Part shown: one piece after another, positions 24,946 to 34,125 of the stretch
Layout: every line of letters begins with the position of its first letter
Position numbering within the stretch: the first letter of the stretch is position 1
DNA from: JALZAQ01 sp038253885
Lineage (GTDB): Bacteria; Gemmatimonadota; Gemmatimonadetes; Gemmatimonadales; Gemmatimonadaceae
Length of the DNA stretch: 64,000 bases
Direction: 5' to 3'
NCBI GenBank assembly: GCA_038253885.1
Contig: JBBSGP010000002.1
Span: 62,001 to 126,000 of the forward strand
Notes under the pieces: generated by a model
The model's database searches: none
Told to the model about the DNA's origin: nothing
The model's input: only the letters and a program-made list of their open reading frames with translations
Position numbers and translations under genes: made by a program

Positions 24946-27468
24946 TCACCCGCACTCCGCGAAGCCGCACACATGACACTTGACGCAGCCCTCGGCGTAC
25001 TCCAGCTGCGAGCCGCAGTCGGGACACGTGCCCATGAAGGCTTCGTTGTGCGCGCCAAAATCGAGCGCCTGTTGGGGCTGTTGCCCAGCGCGTGGCGAGC
25101 TCGCGGCCAGCTGCTCGCGCGCCGGCGCGCCGCCCGACTTCTGGGACGGATCCTGAAGCAGCTCCTGCTGGACTCCCTGTTTCTCGCGCCACCATCCTTC
25201 GATCGCGATGCCGATGGCGTCCGGCACAGACAGCACCTTGTGAGGGCCGAGGCCGATCGGCCGGTCGGAGGCGATGCCCCGCAGCTGGCGGTGCAGCTCC
25301 ATGATCGGAATGCCCGAGCGGAGCGCCAGCGAGATCAGGCGTCCCATCGCCTCGACGTCCGCCATCGCGGCGCCGCCCGCCTTGCCGAGGGTGATGAACA
25401 CCTCGAACGGCTGTCCCCGGTCATCCTCGGTGATGTTGACGTACATCGTCCCGAGGGGCGTCTCGATACGACGCGTGCTGCCGCGCAGCATGTCGGGGCG
25501 GGATCGTTTGGCGCGGCGCTGCGCGTTCTCGGCTTCGCTGTCGTAGAGCGCCTGTCTGAGACGAACGATCTCGTTGTCCTTCTCGGCGATCGCACCCACC
25601 AGCTCCCCGATCTCACGCTTTGACTCCGGCGCCGCGGCGGCGCTCCCTGACACGCTCGCCGCCGTACGCTCCGCTTTGGCCCGGTCGGTGGCACCGGTCG
25701 AGAGCACCTGGTTGTCGCGCGAGCCGTCACGGTACACGGTCACGCCCTTGCACCGAAGGCCGTAGGCCAGCTCATAGATGGCGCGCACGTCATCCCGCGT
25801 CGCCGCGTGCGGGAAGTTCGTGGTCTTCGAGATCGCCGAGTCGCAGTTCTCCTGGAAAGCAGCCTGCATCCGGACGTGCCACTCGGGCGAGATGTCGTGC
25901 GCGGTCACGAACACGCGCTGCCATCGCTCGGGAACCTCCGCGAAATGGATGTGCCCTTCTCTGGCGATGCGCTCCATCAGCTCGCCCGAGTACCACCCCT
26001 CGCGCTTGGCGACCGCCACGAAATCCTCGTTCACGTCCGGCATCATGGCGCCGGCCTGATTGCGCATGAACGCAACCGCGAACAACGGCTCGATCCCGCT
26101 CGAGCAACCGGCGATGATCGATATCGTGCCCGTCGGCGCGATCGTATTGACATTGCAGTTCCGAAGAAGCTGCATCGGCCGGACGCGATTTCCCTTTTCA
26201 TCTCGCGCACACGTCTCGTCCGGGCCCCAGATCGAGCGCGCCCATTCCGGGAACGGGCCTCGTTCGTTGGCCAGCCGCTCGCTCTCCCGCTTGGACTCGA
26301 CGTCGACGAACCGCTGCAGCTCGCGACCGAAGTCCACGCCCTGCGGCGAGGAGTACTCGATGCCCAGACGTACGAGCGCATCGGCGAAGCCCATGATGCC
26401 GAATCCGATCCGGCGGATCCGCTTCGAGAGCGCATCGATCTCGGGCAACGGGTACTTGTTGACGTCGATGATGTTGTCGAGAAAATGCACCGAGAGGTGG
26501 ATGTCGCGCCTCAACGCGCTCCAATCCATCTTCCCGTCCTTGACGTACCAGCCGACGTTGATCGAGCCGAGATTGCAGACATCGTACGCCAGAAGCGGCT
26601 GCTCGCCGCACGGGTTTGTCGCCTCGTAGGATCCGAGATGCGGCACGGGGTTGTGGCGGTTGGCTTCGTCGATGAAGAAGCATCCCGGCTCACCCGTTCG
26701 CCATGCACCCTCGATCATCCGGTCCCAGACGCTCCGCGCGTCGAGCTGACCCACGACCTCGTTGGTGGACGGATCCACGAGCTCGTACGACTCTCCCGCG
26801 CTCACCGCCGCCATGAACTTCGCCGTGACCGCAACCGAGATGTTGAAGTTGGTCACCTGCGTGAGGTCTTCCTTGCAGGTGATGAACTGCATGATGTCGG
26901 GATGATCCACGCGCAGGATTCCCATGTTCGCGCCGCGCCTCGTCCCGCCCTGTTTCACCGCGTCCGTGGACGCGTCATAGAGCTTCATGAACGAGATGGG
27001 GCCGCTCGCCACTCCGGTGGTGGAGCGTACCATCGAGCCGGCGGGACGCAGACGGGAGAAGCTGAAGCCCGTGCCGCCGCCCGACTGATGGATGAGGGCC
27101 ATGGAGCGCAGCGTGTCGTAGATGCCGTTCTGCCCGTTGGACAGCGCGTCGTGCACCGGTAGGACGAAACACGCCGACAGCTGTCCGAGGGGCCGTCCCG
27201 CGTTCATGAGAGTCGGCGAGTTCGGCTCGAAGCGACGCTCGAACATCAGTCGGTAGAATTCCTCCGCCACCGTTTCGGCCGCCCGCTCGCTCGCGCCGTA
27301 GCGTCGATCCGCGTTGGCGACGACCGTCGCCACACGCCAGAACAGATCCTCCGGCGACTCGGTCGGTTTGCCACTGTTGTCCTTGATGAGATAGCGCTTC
27401 TCGAGGACGGTGATGGCGTTCCGGCTGAGAGTATCGGGAACGGGAGGAGCTTTCGTGGGCAGGGGCAT
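24946..27468 (-). CDS. nrdJ: Adenosylcobalamin-dependent (class II) ribonucleotide reductase
   Basis: 840 residues, reducing ribonucleotides to deoxyribonucleotides with a cobalamin-generated thiyl radical. Family landmarks are NSPTLMNAGRPLGQLSACF (first redox cysteine), HQSGGGTGFSFSRLRP, KQGGTRRGANMGILRVDHPD, the radical-site segment ATNPCGEQPLLAYDVCNLGS with the Asn-Cys-Glu set, and NTIAPTGTISIIAG. A linker of about 100 residues precedes the conserved C-terminal domain and a Cys-rich tail CPDCGSQLEYAEGC...CHVCG that binds zinc and relays electrons. The ATG at 27468 has a GGGAGAG site; the frame is open 64 codons further upstream but that part is not conserved. It has no nrdR neighbour. Confidence 0.95.
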   Translation of the reverse strand: MPLPTKAPPVPDTLSRNAITVLEKRYLIKDNSGKPTESPEDLFWRVATVVANADRRYGASERAAETVAEEFYRLMFERRFEPNSPTLMNAGRPLGQLSACFVLPVHDALSNGQNGIYDTLRSMALIHQSGGGTGFSFSRLRPAGSMVRSTTGVASGPISFMKLYDASTDAVKQGGTRRGANMGILRVDHPDIMQFITCKEDLTQVTNFNISVAVTAKFMAAVSAGESYELVDPSTNEVVGQLDARSVWDRMIEGAWRTGEPGCFFIDEANRHNPVPHLGSYEATNPCGEQPLLAYDVCNLGSINVGWYVKDGKMDWSALRRDIHLSVHFLDNIIDVNKYPLPEIDALSKRIRRIGFGIMGFADALVRLGIEYSSPQGVDFGRELQRFVDVESKRESERLANERGPFPEWARSIWGPDETCARDEKGNRVRPMQLLRNCNVNTIAPTGTISIIAGCSSGIEPLFAVAFMRNQAGAMMPDVNEDFVAVAKREGWYSGELMERIAREGHIHFAEVPERWQRVFVTAHDISPEWHVRMQAAFQENCDSAISKTTNFPHAATRDDVRAIYELAYGLRCKGVTVYRDGSRDNQVLSTGATDRAKAERTAASVSGSAAAAPESKREIGELVGAIAEKDNEIVRLRQALYDSEAENAQRRAKRSRPDMLRGSTRRIETPLGTMYVNITEDDRGQPFEVFITLGKAGGAAMADVEAMGRLISLALRSGIPIMELHRQLRGIASDRPIGLGPHKVLSVPDAIGIAIEGWWREKQGVQQELLQDPSQKSGGAPAREQLAASSPRAGQQPQQALDFGAHNEAFMGTCPDCGSQLEYAEGCVKCHVCGFAECG

Positions 27469-27998
27469 CGAGGCAACTCTCCCTTCGTGTGGCGCGACGT
27501 CAAGGGCCTGGGCGGGACGAACAGAAAGGCGGGCTGATCGTGCGTGGGGCGGGAACGATGCCCGAGATCGTGAGTCCACGCAAGGCAATGGGTAACCCTC
27601 GCCGCCACTTGCGCTTCCACTATCCACATCACATTTCCGTAGGCGACAGTTGTTTTCCACGTGCCTCCTGCCGCACCGGGGCCCGTCGGCTGGCGCCTGC
27701 CATCCGGCTGCAGGGATACGGGCACCACCACCGCGGCGTCAGCGCGTCCTAAGCGCTTTGCGGAAAGCATATTACCCTTGGCCCCTCGGATCGGTCACCC
27801 CAGCCCCCTGCCGGGCGTGCCGTGGTCACCCCGTGGAACGCCACCGCGAACGCTGTAGCGCAGCTGTTGCTTGGATACACGTCGGCTGACTGTCTCGACG
27901 TGACCTCTTTTCTGGCGAGATCGTGACGGGCGGCGGTCGTGGAGAGCGCTTCTGGTTTGGCGTTTCGCTCCCCGCCTGGTGGACAGCGGCGCGGAGCA
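27469..27998. other. Divergent intergenic region and long nrdJ leader
   Basis: 530 bases between the divergent nrdJ and the Tat glycosidase gene. It holds the candidate nrdJ promoter near 27769-27798, giving a leader of about 290 bases with several GC-rich inverted repeats (for example GTGCC/GGCAC and GCCCGT/ACGGGC around 27661-27730 can close a branched structure). I see no convincing protein gene, B12-box or NrdR box pair. Confidence 0.5.
27769..27798 (-). promoter_or_regulatory. Candidate sigma70 promoter of nrdJ
   Basis: On the minus strand GTGACC (27793-27798) and TAATAT (27769-27774) are separated by 18 bases, pointing toward nrdJ. The -10 is good, the -35 moderate. Confidence 0.4.
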
Positions 27999-30107
27999 AT
28001 GTCATCCTCCTGCCCCATGGAAAAAAAAGACACCGACAACGACCCGGCCCGCGAGCTGACTGAGCTGCCTCTGAGCCGGCGAGCCTTTCTTCAACGAAGC
28101 GCCGGACTCGGCGCCGGGCTCGGAGTCCTCGCCGCCTGCAGCAGTTCGCCGCCGGGGCGCCGCTCCCCGCTCATCGCCGTCGTGGAGCCGCTGGAGGCGG
28201 AAGCCAGCACCAGCGCTGGCGAGCTTTCGCTGGCCAACTCGGCCATTCGAGCGTCATGGCAGTTGGAGGGAGGATCGCTGCGCGGAGGGCGGGTCGTGGA
28301 GCGGCTCACCAAATCGGCTCTGCCGCTCACCGATGCATTCTCGCTCTCGCTGGCCGACGGGCGAACGCTCGCATCGAGCGCCATGCGCGTGATCGCCGGC
28401 CCACGTCTCGAGATTCTCCAGCCCAAGCCTGCGGCGTCGCGCGCGGCCGAACGCCAGAAGGGCAAACAGCTCTCGCTGACGCTCCGCGACGAGGCGGGTC
28501 GCGTGGAGGCGACGTGGCGGGCGATCCTGCGCGACGGGTCGCGCTATCTGCGACAGGAGGTGACTTTCGTCGCGATCGGCGTACCGCTTCCGCTGCGAGG
28601 AATCACCCTCATCGATCTGGATGGGATCGCGGGCGCACGAATCAGTGGCACCGTCGCGGGCAGTCCCATCGTCGCCGGTGAGTGGTACGTCGGGTTCGAG
28701 CACCCTCTCTCCGCAAGCGCCGTCGATGGCGCGCGCATCCGCTGCTCCCTTGCTCGCGAGCTCCCGATTCGACCGGGCGCTCCCATCACGGTCTCGTCCG
28801 TCATCGGCGCGGCACGCGCCGGCCAGCTGCGCCGGGATTTCCTCGGCTACCTCGAGCGCGAGCGAGCCCACCCGTATCGGCCCTTTCTGCACTATAACTC
28901 GTGGTACGATCTGGGCTACTTCTCGAAATTCAGCGAGCCCGAGGCGCTGGCTGTGATCGAGACGTTCGGCACGGAGCTCGTTCGGAAGCGCGGCGTCGTG
29001 CTCAGCTCCTTTCTGTTCGACGACGGATGGGACGACCCCAGGACGCTGTGGGGCTTTCACGCCGGATTCCCGAACGGCTTCGCGGCGCTTCGCCAGGCGG
29101 CGGCGCGTTTTGGAACCGCACCCGGAGTGTGGATGTCGCCTTGGGGTGGCTACGGAAAGCCGAAGGAGGAGAGGCTCGCGTTCGGGCGCGCTCAGGGATT
29201 CGAGACCAACGCCGGCGGGTTCGCGCTCTCGGGGCCGAAATACTACGAGCGCTTTCGCGATACCTGCCTGCGAATGATGCGGGAGTACGGAGTCAATCAG
29301 TTCAAGTTCGATGGCACCGGCAATGCGTCGAGCGCGTTCCCGGGCAGCTTGTTCGACAGCGATTTCGACGCGGCGATCCATCTCATCGATGAGCTGCGCG
29401 CGGACCGCCCTGATCTGTTCGTCAACCTCACGACGGGAACGTACCCCTCGCCGTTCTGGCTTCGCTATGCGGACTCGATCTGGCGCGGCGGTGAAGATCA
29501 TGATTTTGCCGGCGTCGGCTCGGATCGCCAGAGGTGGATCACGTACCGGGATGGCGACACGCACGCCAACGTGGTGAAGCGGGGAGAGCTCTATCCCCTC
29601 AACTCGCTGATGCTCCACGGACTGATCTACGCTCGCCACGCCAACAAGCTGAACGTGGATCCGCATGGTGACTTCGATGCCGAGGTCCGCTCCTACTTCG
29701 GGACGGGGACTCAGCTCCAGGAGATGTACGTGACACCGACGCTGGACCGCGGCGAGTGGGATGTGATCGCCGAGTCGGCCCGCTGGTCGCGACGCAACGC
29801 CGCGACCCTCGCCGACACGCACTGGGTGGGTGGTGACCCACTGGCGCTGGAGCCCTACGGCTGGGCCTCGTGGTCTCCCGATGGGGGGCTACTCACTCTG
29901 CGCAACCCGGCCGATCGCGCGCAGCGCCTCGCGGTGGATCCGGAGCAGCTCTTCGAGCTCCCCGCCGGGTCGGCGCGGTCGTTCCTGACGAGGAGTCCCT
30001 GGGCACGCGACCGGACGCGCGCGCCGCTCACGCTCCGCGCCGGCGAGAAGCACGTGGTCGAGCTCGCTCCCTTCCAGGTCCTCACCCTCGAGGCGAGGGC
30101 GAGGTGA
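27999..30107 (+). CDS. Tat-exported lipoprotein glycosidase, GH-D clan (alpha-galactosidase/melibiase-like)
   Basis: About 702 residues. The N-terminus has a twin-arginine signal with lipobox (LSRRAFLQRSAGLG...LAACSSS), so it is exported folded and lipid-anchored. A beta-rich N-domain (about 70-290) is followed by a TIM barrel with HYNSWYDLGYF, SSFLFDDGWDDP, MSPWGGYGKP and the nucleophile strand NQFKFDGTGN, the K-x-D motif of clan GH-D (families 27, 31 and 36), and a small C-terminal beta domain. The likely reaction is hydrolysis of terminal alpha-galactosides or related sugars outside the cytoplasm. The symporter fusion follows after 43 bases. The start is uncertain: ATG 27999 has GGAG only two bases away, ATG 28017 has no site. 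Note a run of eight A at 28021. Confidence 0.78.
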   Translation: MSSSCPMEKKDTDNDPARELTELPLSRRAFLQRSAGLGAGLGVLAACSSSPPGRRSPLIAVVEPLEAEASTSAGELSLANSAIRASWQLEGGSLRGGRVVERLTKSALPLTDAFSLSLADGRTLASSAMRVIAGPRLEILQPKPAASRAAERQKGKQLSLTLRDEAGRVEATWRAILRDGSRYLRQEVTFVAIGVPLPLRGITLIDLDGIAGARISGTVAGSPIVAGEWYVGFEHPLSASAVDGARIRCSLARELPIRPGAPITVSSVIGAARAGQLRRDFLGYLERERAHPYRPFLHYNSWYDLGYFSKFSEPEALAVIETFGTELVRKRGVVLSSFLFDDGWDDPRTLWGFHAGFPNGFAALRQAAARFGTAPGVWMSPWGGYGKPKEERLAFGRAQGFETNAGGFALSGPKYYERFRDTCLRMMREYGVNQFKFDGTGNASSAFPGSLFDSDFDAAIHLIDELRADRPDLFVNLTTGTYPSPFWLRYADSIWRGGEDHDFAGVGSDRQRWITYRDGDTHANVVKRGELYPLNSLMLHGLIYARHANKLNVDPHGDFDAEVRSYFGTGTQLQEMYVTPTLDRGEWDVIAESARWSRRNAATLADTHWVGGDPLALEPYGWASWSPDGGLLTLRNPADRAQRLAVDPEQLFELPAGSARSFLTRSPWARDRTRAPLTLRAGEKHVVELAPFQVLTLEARAR

Positions 30108-30150
30108 GTCGCCGCCCGCAGGCTCACGACTCCTTCCGCCTGGCATCCCG

Positions 30151-32766
30151 GTGCAGCTGACGTCGCTCGACTGGGTGATCGTGGTAGTGAGCCTCGTGCT
30201 CTGCTACCTGCCGGCGATGTTCTACCTGCGGCGCGCCGGCACGAGCACCGCCGAGTTCTTCACCTCGGGCCAATCCGCGCCGTGGTGGCTGGTCGGCACC
30301 TCGATGGTAGCCACGACCTTCAGCACCGACACGCCCAACTTGGTCACGGACTTCGTCCGGTCGCACGGCGTCTCGTACAACTGGGTGTGGTGGGCCTTTC
30401 TGCTCACCGGCATGGCGACGGTGTTCTTCTATGCGCAGCTGTGGCGCCGCTCCGGCGTACTCACGGATCTCGAGTTCTACGAGCTGCGCTATGCCGGTCG
30501 CCCCGCGGCAATGGTGCGGGGCTTCCGCGCCGTCTATCTCGGTCTCGTCTTCAATCTGATGATCATGTCCACGGTCACGCTCGCGGCAGTGAAGATCGCG
30601 AACGTGATGCTGGGCTGGGGACGCGTCGAGACGATCCTCATCGCCGGATCGGCGTGCGTGCTCTTTGCCTCCGTCTCCGGGCTGTGGGGGGTGCTGGCGA
30701 CGGATCTGGTTCAGTTCGCCCTCGCCATGATCGGAGTGATCGGCGCCGCGTACGTGTCCCTGCATCATCCGGCCGTCGGCGGACTGGCTGGTCTGCTGCG
30801 CCAGACGGATCCCCATACCTTGTCGCTCCTGCCGGACTTCCGCGACACGTCGCTCACCGTCACGGTGCTGGTGATTCCTCTCACGATCCAGTGGTGGTCC
30901 GTCTGGTACCCGGGGGCGGAGCCCGGCGGTGGAAGCTACATCGCCCAGCGCATCCTGGCGTCGCGGAACGAGCGCCACGCTCTCGGCGCGACCCTCTGGT
31001 TCAACGTCGCGCACTACGCGCTTCGCCCCTGGCCCTGGATTCTGGTGGCGCTGTGTTCGATGCTGGTCTTCCCTACTCTCGCCGACCTTCAGCGCGCCCT
31101 CCCGCACGTCAATCCGTCGCTGATCGCCAACGATCTCGCGTATCCGGCAATGCTCACCCTTCTCCCTGCCGGGATGAAGGGACTGCTCATCGCGTCGCTC
31201 TTCGCCGCCTACCGCTCGACGATGGAGACCCATCTCAACTGGGGTTCGTCCTACCTCGTCATCGACTTCTACCAGCGCTTCCTGGCGCCCGGGCACAGCG
31301 AGCGGCATTACCTCTGGGTATCGCGGGGGCTCACGGCCTTTCTGATGATCGGCTGCGGCGTCTTCACGATTTTTCTCTCGACGGCGAGCGAAGCTTTTCA
31401 GCTTCTGCTATCGGTGGGCGCGGGGACCGGCTTGATCTATCTCCTACGCTGGTTCTGGTGGCGCATCAACGCGTGGAGCGAGATCTCGGCAATGATCTCG
31501 TCGTTCGCGCTGTCGCTCGCGATCTTCGTGGCCAAGAAGAACGGCATGCCGATCTCCGATGCCGTCGCGCTGACGACGACGGTGGGGGTGACGACGGCGG
31601 TCTGGATCGTCGTGACTCTCGCGACGAGTCCGGTGGACCGGACGACGTTGCGGCGCTTCTACGAGCTCACGCGCCCAGCCGGCCCGGGGTGGCGCGCGAT
31701 CCGCGAGGAGGCTGGACTCCCGTCGTCACCCGACAGTATCCCTCAGATGCTGCTCGGCTGGACGGCCGGCGTGACGTTCGTGTACGCGGGTCTGTTCGGC
31801 ACGGGGAGCTTCATCTACGGGCGGGTCGGTCAGGCAAGCGTGTGGCTCGTGCTCTTTGTCGCGAGCGGCGTCGTACTCGTCCGTGTGCTCACGCGTCTGT
31901 GGGTGGGCGCGCCAATGATCGCCGGCGGTGAGACCTCCGTGGTCGCGGCGCGGCGTCCGGTGACCAAAGCGGTCGTCCTGGCTCGGGGCCTCGGCACGCG
32001 CATGCGGGCGCGGGACGACACCGCGCTCGGGCCAGCGCAGGCCGGCGCGGCAGACATCGGGATGAAGGGGATGATTCCCGTTGGACGGCCGTTTCTCGAC
32101 TACGTGCTGAGCGCCCTCGCCGATGCCGGATTCACCGATGTCTGCCTCGTCATCGGGCCTGAGCACCAAGCCATCCGCGATCATTACCAGTCCACCGCCC
32201 GGCCGAGCCGACTGCGCGTGAGCTTCGCGGTTCAACCCACCGCGATAGGGACCGCGGACGCCGTGTTGGCCGCTGAGCAGTTCGTGGCGGGAGAGTCGTT
32301 CGTGGTCGTCAATTCGGATAACTACTATCCGAGCGACGCGTTGGCAGCGCTGCGAGGCGGGCGACAGCCCGCGGTGCTCGCGTTCGATCGCGCCGGGCTG
32401 ATGAGCGCGGGAGCGATTTCTGCCGACCGCATCGCGACCTACGCGCTGCTCGAGGTCGCCCCGGATGGCCGTCTCCAGCGCGTCCTGGAAAAGCCGGGAA
32501 TGGAGAACCTCACCCGACTCGGGCCGAACATTCCTGTGAGCATGAATTGCTGGCGATTCACCTCGACGATCTTCCGGGCATGTCGAGACGTGCCGCCCTC
32601 CCCCCGCGGCGAGCTGGAGCTGCCGCTCGCGGTTCAGTACGCGATCGACGTACTGGGTGTCACGTTCGATCTCATCCCGGTGAACGCGTCGGTGCTCGAC
32701 CTCTCGCGTCGAGCCGACATCCCCGCGGTAACGGAGCGGCTCGCCGGAGTCGAGGTGCGCCTCTGA
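30151..32766 (+). CDS. Sodium:solute symporter fused to a sugar-phosphate nucleotidyltransferase
   Basis: 871 residues in one unbroken frame. Residues 1-592 are an SSS-family symporter with about 14 helices (FFTSGQSAPWWLVGTSMVATTFSTDTP, SGLWGVLATDLVQFALAM, LRWFWWRINAWSEI). Residues 604-871 are a soluble nucleotidyltransferase of the GalU/RmlA fold: AVVLARGLGTRMR, then KGMIPVGRPFLDYVLSALADAGF, VQPTAIGTADAVLAAEQFV, VVNSDNYYP and LEKPGMEN. The second position of the usual LAAGLGTR loop is Arg. The symporter part resembles the SSS gene at 45811-47583, which lacks the extra domain. Lying between an exported glycosidase and a galactokinase-like gene, it probably imports galactose or a galactoside and converts the sugar 1-phosphate to its nucleotide form. 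GTG start. Confidence 0.88.
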   Translation: MQLTSLDWVIVVVSLVLCYLPAMFYLRRAGTSTAEFFTSGQSAPWWLVGTSMVATTFSTDTPNLVTDFVRSHGVSYNWVWWAFLLTGMATVFFYAQLWRRSGVLTDLEFYELRYAGRPAAMVRGFRAVYLGLVFNLMIMSTVTLAAVKIANVMLGWGRVETILIAGSACVLFASVSGLWGVLATDLVQFALAMIGVIGAAYVSLHHPAVGGLAGLLRQTDPHTLSLLPDFRDTSLTVTVLVIPLTIQWWSVWYPGAEPGGGSYIAQRILASRNERHALGATLWFNVAHYALRPWPWILVALCSMLVFPTLADLQRALPHVNPSLIANDLAYPAMLTLLPAGMKGLLIASLFAAYRSTMETHLNWGSSYLVIDFYQRFLAPGHSERHYLWVSRGLTAFLMIGCGVFTIFLSTASEAFQLLLSVGAGTGLIYLLRWFWWRINAWSEISAMISSFALSLAIFVAKKNGMPISDAVALTTTVGVTTAVWIVVTLATSPVDRTTLRRFYELTRPAGPGWRAIREEAGLPSSPDSIPQMLLGWTAGVTFVYAGLFGTGSFIYGRVGQASVWLVLFVASGVVLVRVLTRLWVGAPMIAGGETSVVAARRPVTKAVVLARGLGTRMRARDDTALGPAQAGAADIGMKGMIPVGRPFLDYVLSALADAGFTDVCLVIGPEHQAIRDHYQSTARPSRLRVSFAVQPTAIGTADAVLAAEQFVAGESFVVVNSDNYYPSDALAALRGGRQPAVLAFDRAGLMSAGAISADRIATYALLEVAPDGRLQRVLEKPGMENLTRLGPNIPVSMNCWRFTSTIFRACRDVPPSPRGELELPLAVQYAIDVLGVTFDLIPVNASVLDLSRRADIPAVTERLAGVEVRL

Positions 32767-32801
32767 CCGTCGGCGCGCTGGATCGGCTGACGGATGCCGG
32801 G

Positions 32802-34106
32802 ATGCGTCCCGAGGAGGCCGAGCGCAAGCAAGTTCTGGTGGACCGGGCGTCAGCTACTCTGAAGGCGATGGATCCGGCGGCGTCTGGTGGGAACGCACTG
32901 TGGGTGCCCGGACGTATCGAGTTTCTCGGAAAGCACACCGACTACGCGGGAGGACGCAGCCTGCTCTGCGCCGCCGAGCGCGGAGTCGTCGTGCTCTGGC
33001 GGCCTCGAGCTGATGGCCGGGTGCGGGTAGCGGATGCCGTTCGCTCGGAGAAGGTCGAATCGACCTACGATCAGGCTGCCCATGCCGATTCGGGGCACTG
33101 GTCGAACTACCCGCTCACGGTGATGAGACGGATCCGCCGTAACTTCGGGGATCCCCTGACGGGCGCGGATATCGCCCTCGCGAGTGATCTGCCACCCGCG
33201 GCTGGGATGAGCAGCTCGAGCGCTCTGATCGTGGGCATCTTCCTCGCGCTCGCCGACGCGTCGCATCTCGCGGAACGAGACGAGTACCGCGGCGTCATTC
33301 GCGATCGCGAGGATCTGGCTGGCTATCTGGGCACGGTGGAGAACGGACAACCCTTCCGCACGATGGAGGGCGACAGCGGAGTCGGCACGTTCGGCGGGAG
33401 CGAAGACCAGACGGCCATCCTCTGCGCACGACCTGGACATCTCGTGCAATACGCATTCGCGCCGGTGAGATTCGAGCGAGTCGTCGAGCTCCCGAGCGAG
33501 CTCATACTGGTGATTGCGTCGAGCGGGGTGACGGCGGAGAAGAGTGGCGCGGCGCGAGAGCTGTACAACGCCGCTTCGCTCGCCGTGGGACGGATGCTCG
33601 ATCGCTGGCATGTTGTCACGGGCCAGCGTCATGCGAGTCTCGGCAGCCTGTTGCGGACAGCGCCGGACGCGGCCGTTCGGCTCGCTGCCATGCTGCGCGC
33701 CGAGGCCGGAGCGCCCGGCGGCACGACCGGCCTGTCAGAGCGGCTCGAGCAGTTCATGACCGAGAGCAACGATCTCGTCCCGTCGGCAGCGGATGCCCTG
33801 GACGAGGGCGACCTCACGAAGCTCGGCGTGCTCGTGGACCGCTCGCAGGCGGCAGCCGAGAGTCTGCTCGGGAATCAGCTGCCAGAGACGTCCTTTCTGG
33901 CGCACAGCGCACGCGAGCTGGGCGCGGCAGCGGCATCCGCGTTCGGTGCCGGATTTGGTGGCAGCGTCTGGGCGCTCGTCGCCCGGAGCGGCTGCGAGGA
34001 TTTCATCGCGCGATGGAGGCGACGATACGCCGGCCGATTTCCGGACCGGGCGACCAGCGCGGACATGTTCAGCACCCGTGCAGGACCGCCGGCAACGAGG
34101 CTCTGA
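32802..34106 (+). CDS. Galactokinase-like GHMP kinase
   Basis: 434 residues. All three GHMP motifs are present: PGRIEFLGKHTDYAGG (36-51), PPAAGMSSSSAL (131-142, ATP-binding) and AFGAGFGGSVWALV near 385. In galactokinases motif 1 reads G-E-H-T-D-Y; here it is G-K-H-T-D-Y, a variant seen in galactokinase relatives, so another sugar is possible. It phosphorylates the sugar at C1 in the cytoplasm, and the adjacent nucleotidyltransferase domain could use the product. I start at ATG 32802, 35 bases after the symporter stop; the frame is open further upstream inside the symporter gene. The C-terminus converges on the GH35 gene. Confidence 0.85.
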   Translation: MRPEEAERKQVLVDRASATLKAMDPAASGGNALWVPGRIEFLGKHTDYAGGRSLLCAAERGVVVLWRPRADGRVRVADAVRSEKVESTYDQAAHADSGHWSNYPLTVMRRIRRNFGDPLTGADIALASDLPPAAGMSSSSALIVGIFLALADASHLAERDEYRGVIRDREDLAGYLGTVENGQPFRTMEGDSGVGTFGGSEDQTAILCARPGHLVQYAFAPVRFERVVELPSELILVIASSGVTAEKSGAARELYNAASLAVGRMLDRWHVVTGQRHASLGSLLRTAPDAAVRLAAMLRAEAGAPGGTTGLSERLEQFMTESNDLVPSAADALDEGDLTKLGVLVDRSQAAAESLLGNQLPETSFLAHSARELGAAAASAFGAGFGGSVWALVARSGCEDFIARWRRRYAGRFPDRATSADMFSTRAGPPATRL

Positions 34107-34125
34107 GCCGCCGGCGCGCGGCTCA
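34104..34125. terminator. Hairpin spanning the stops of two convergent genes
   Basis: TGAGCCGC (34104-34111) pairs with GCGGCTCA (34118-34125) across a six-base loop. It overlaps the galactokinase stop and the GH35 stop, so one element may end both transcripts. No T run. Confidence 0.45.

Noticed and set aside
24660..24983. Plus-strand open frame after the orphan palindrome as a regulated gene
   Set aside because: No recognisable domain, runs into the 3' end of nrdJ on the other strand, and lacks a good ribosome binding site.
27600..27660. NrdR boxes upstream of nrdJ
   Set aside because: CACTATCCACATCACA matches only the left half of the consensus and has no second box.
27469..27770. Cobalamin riboswitch upstream of nrdJ
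   Set aside because: Some GGTGCC-like and GCC-rich stems are present, but I could not find the B12-box or the conserved core order, so I do not call it.
28254..29822. Minus-strand open frame of 522 codons inside the Tat glycosidase gene
   Set aside because: Antisense shadow of a gene with clear catalytic motifs; no motif of its own.
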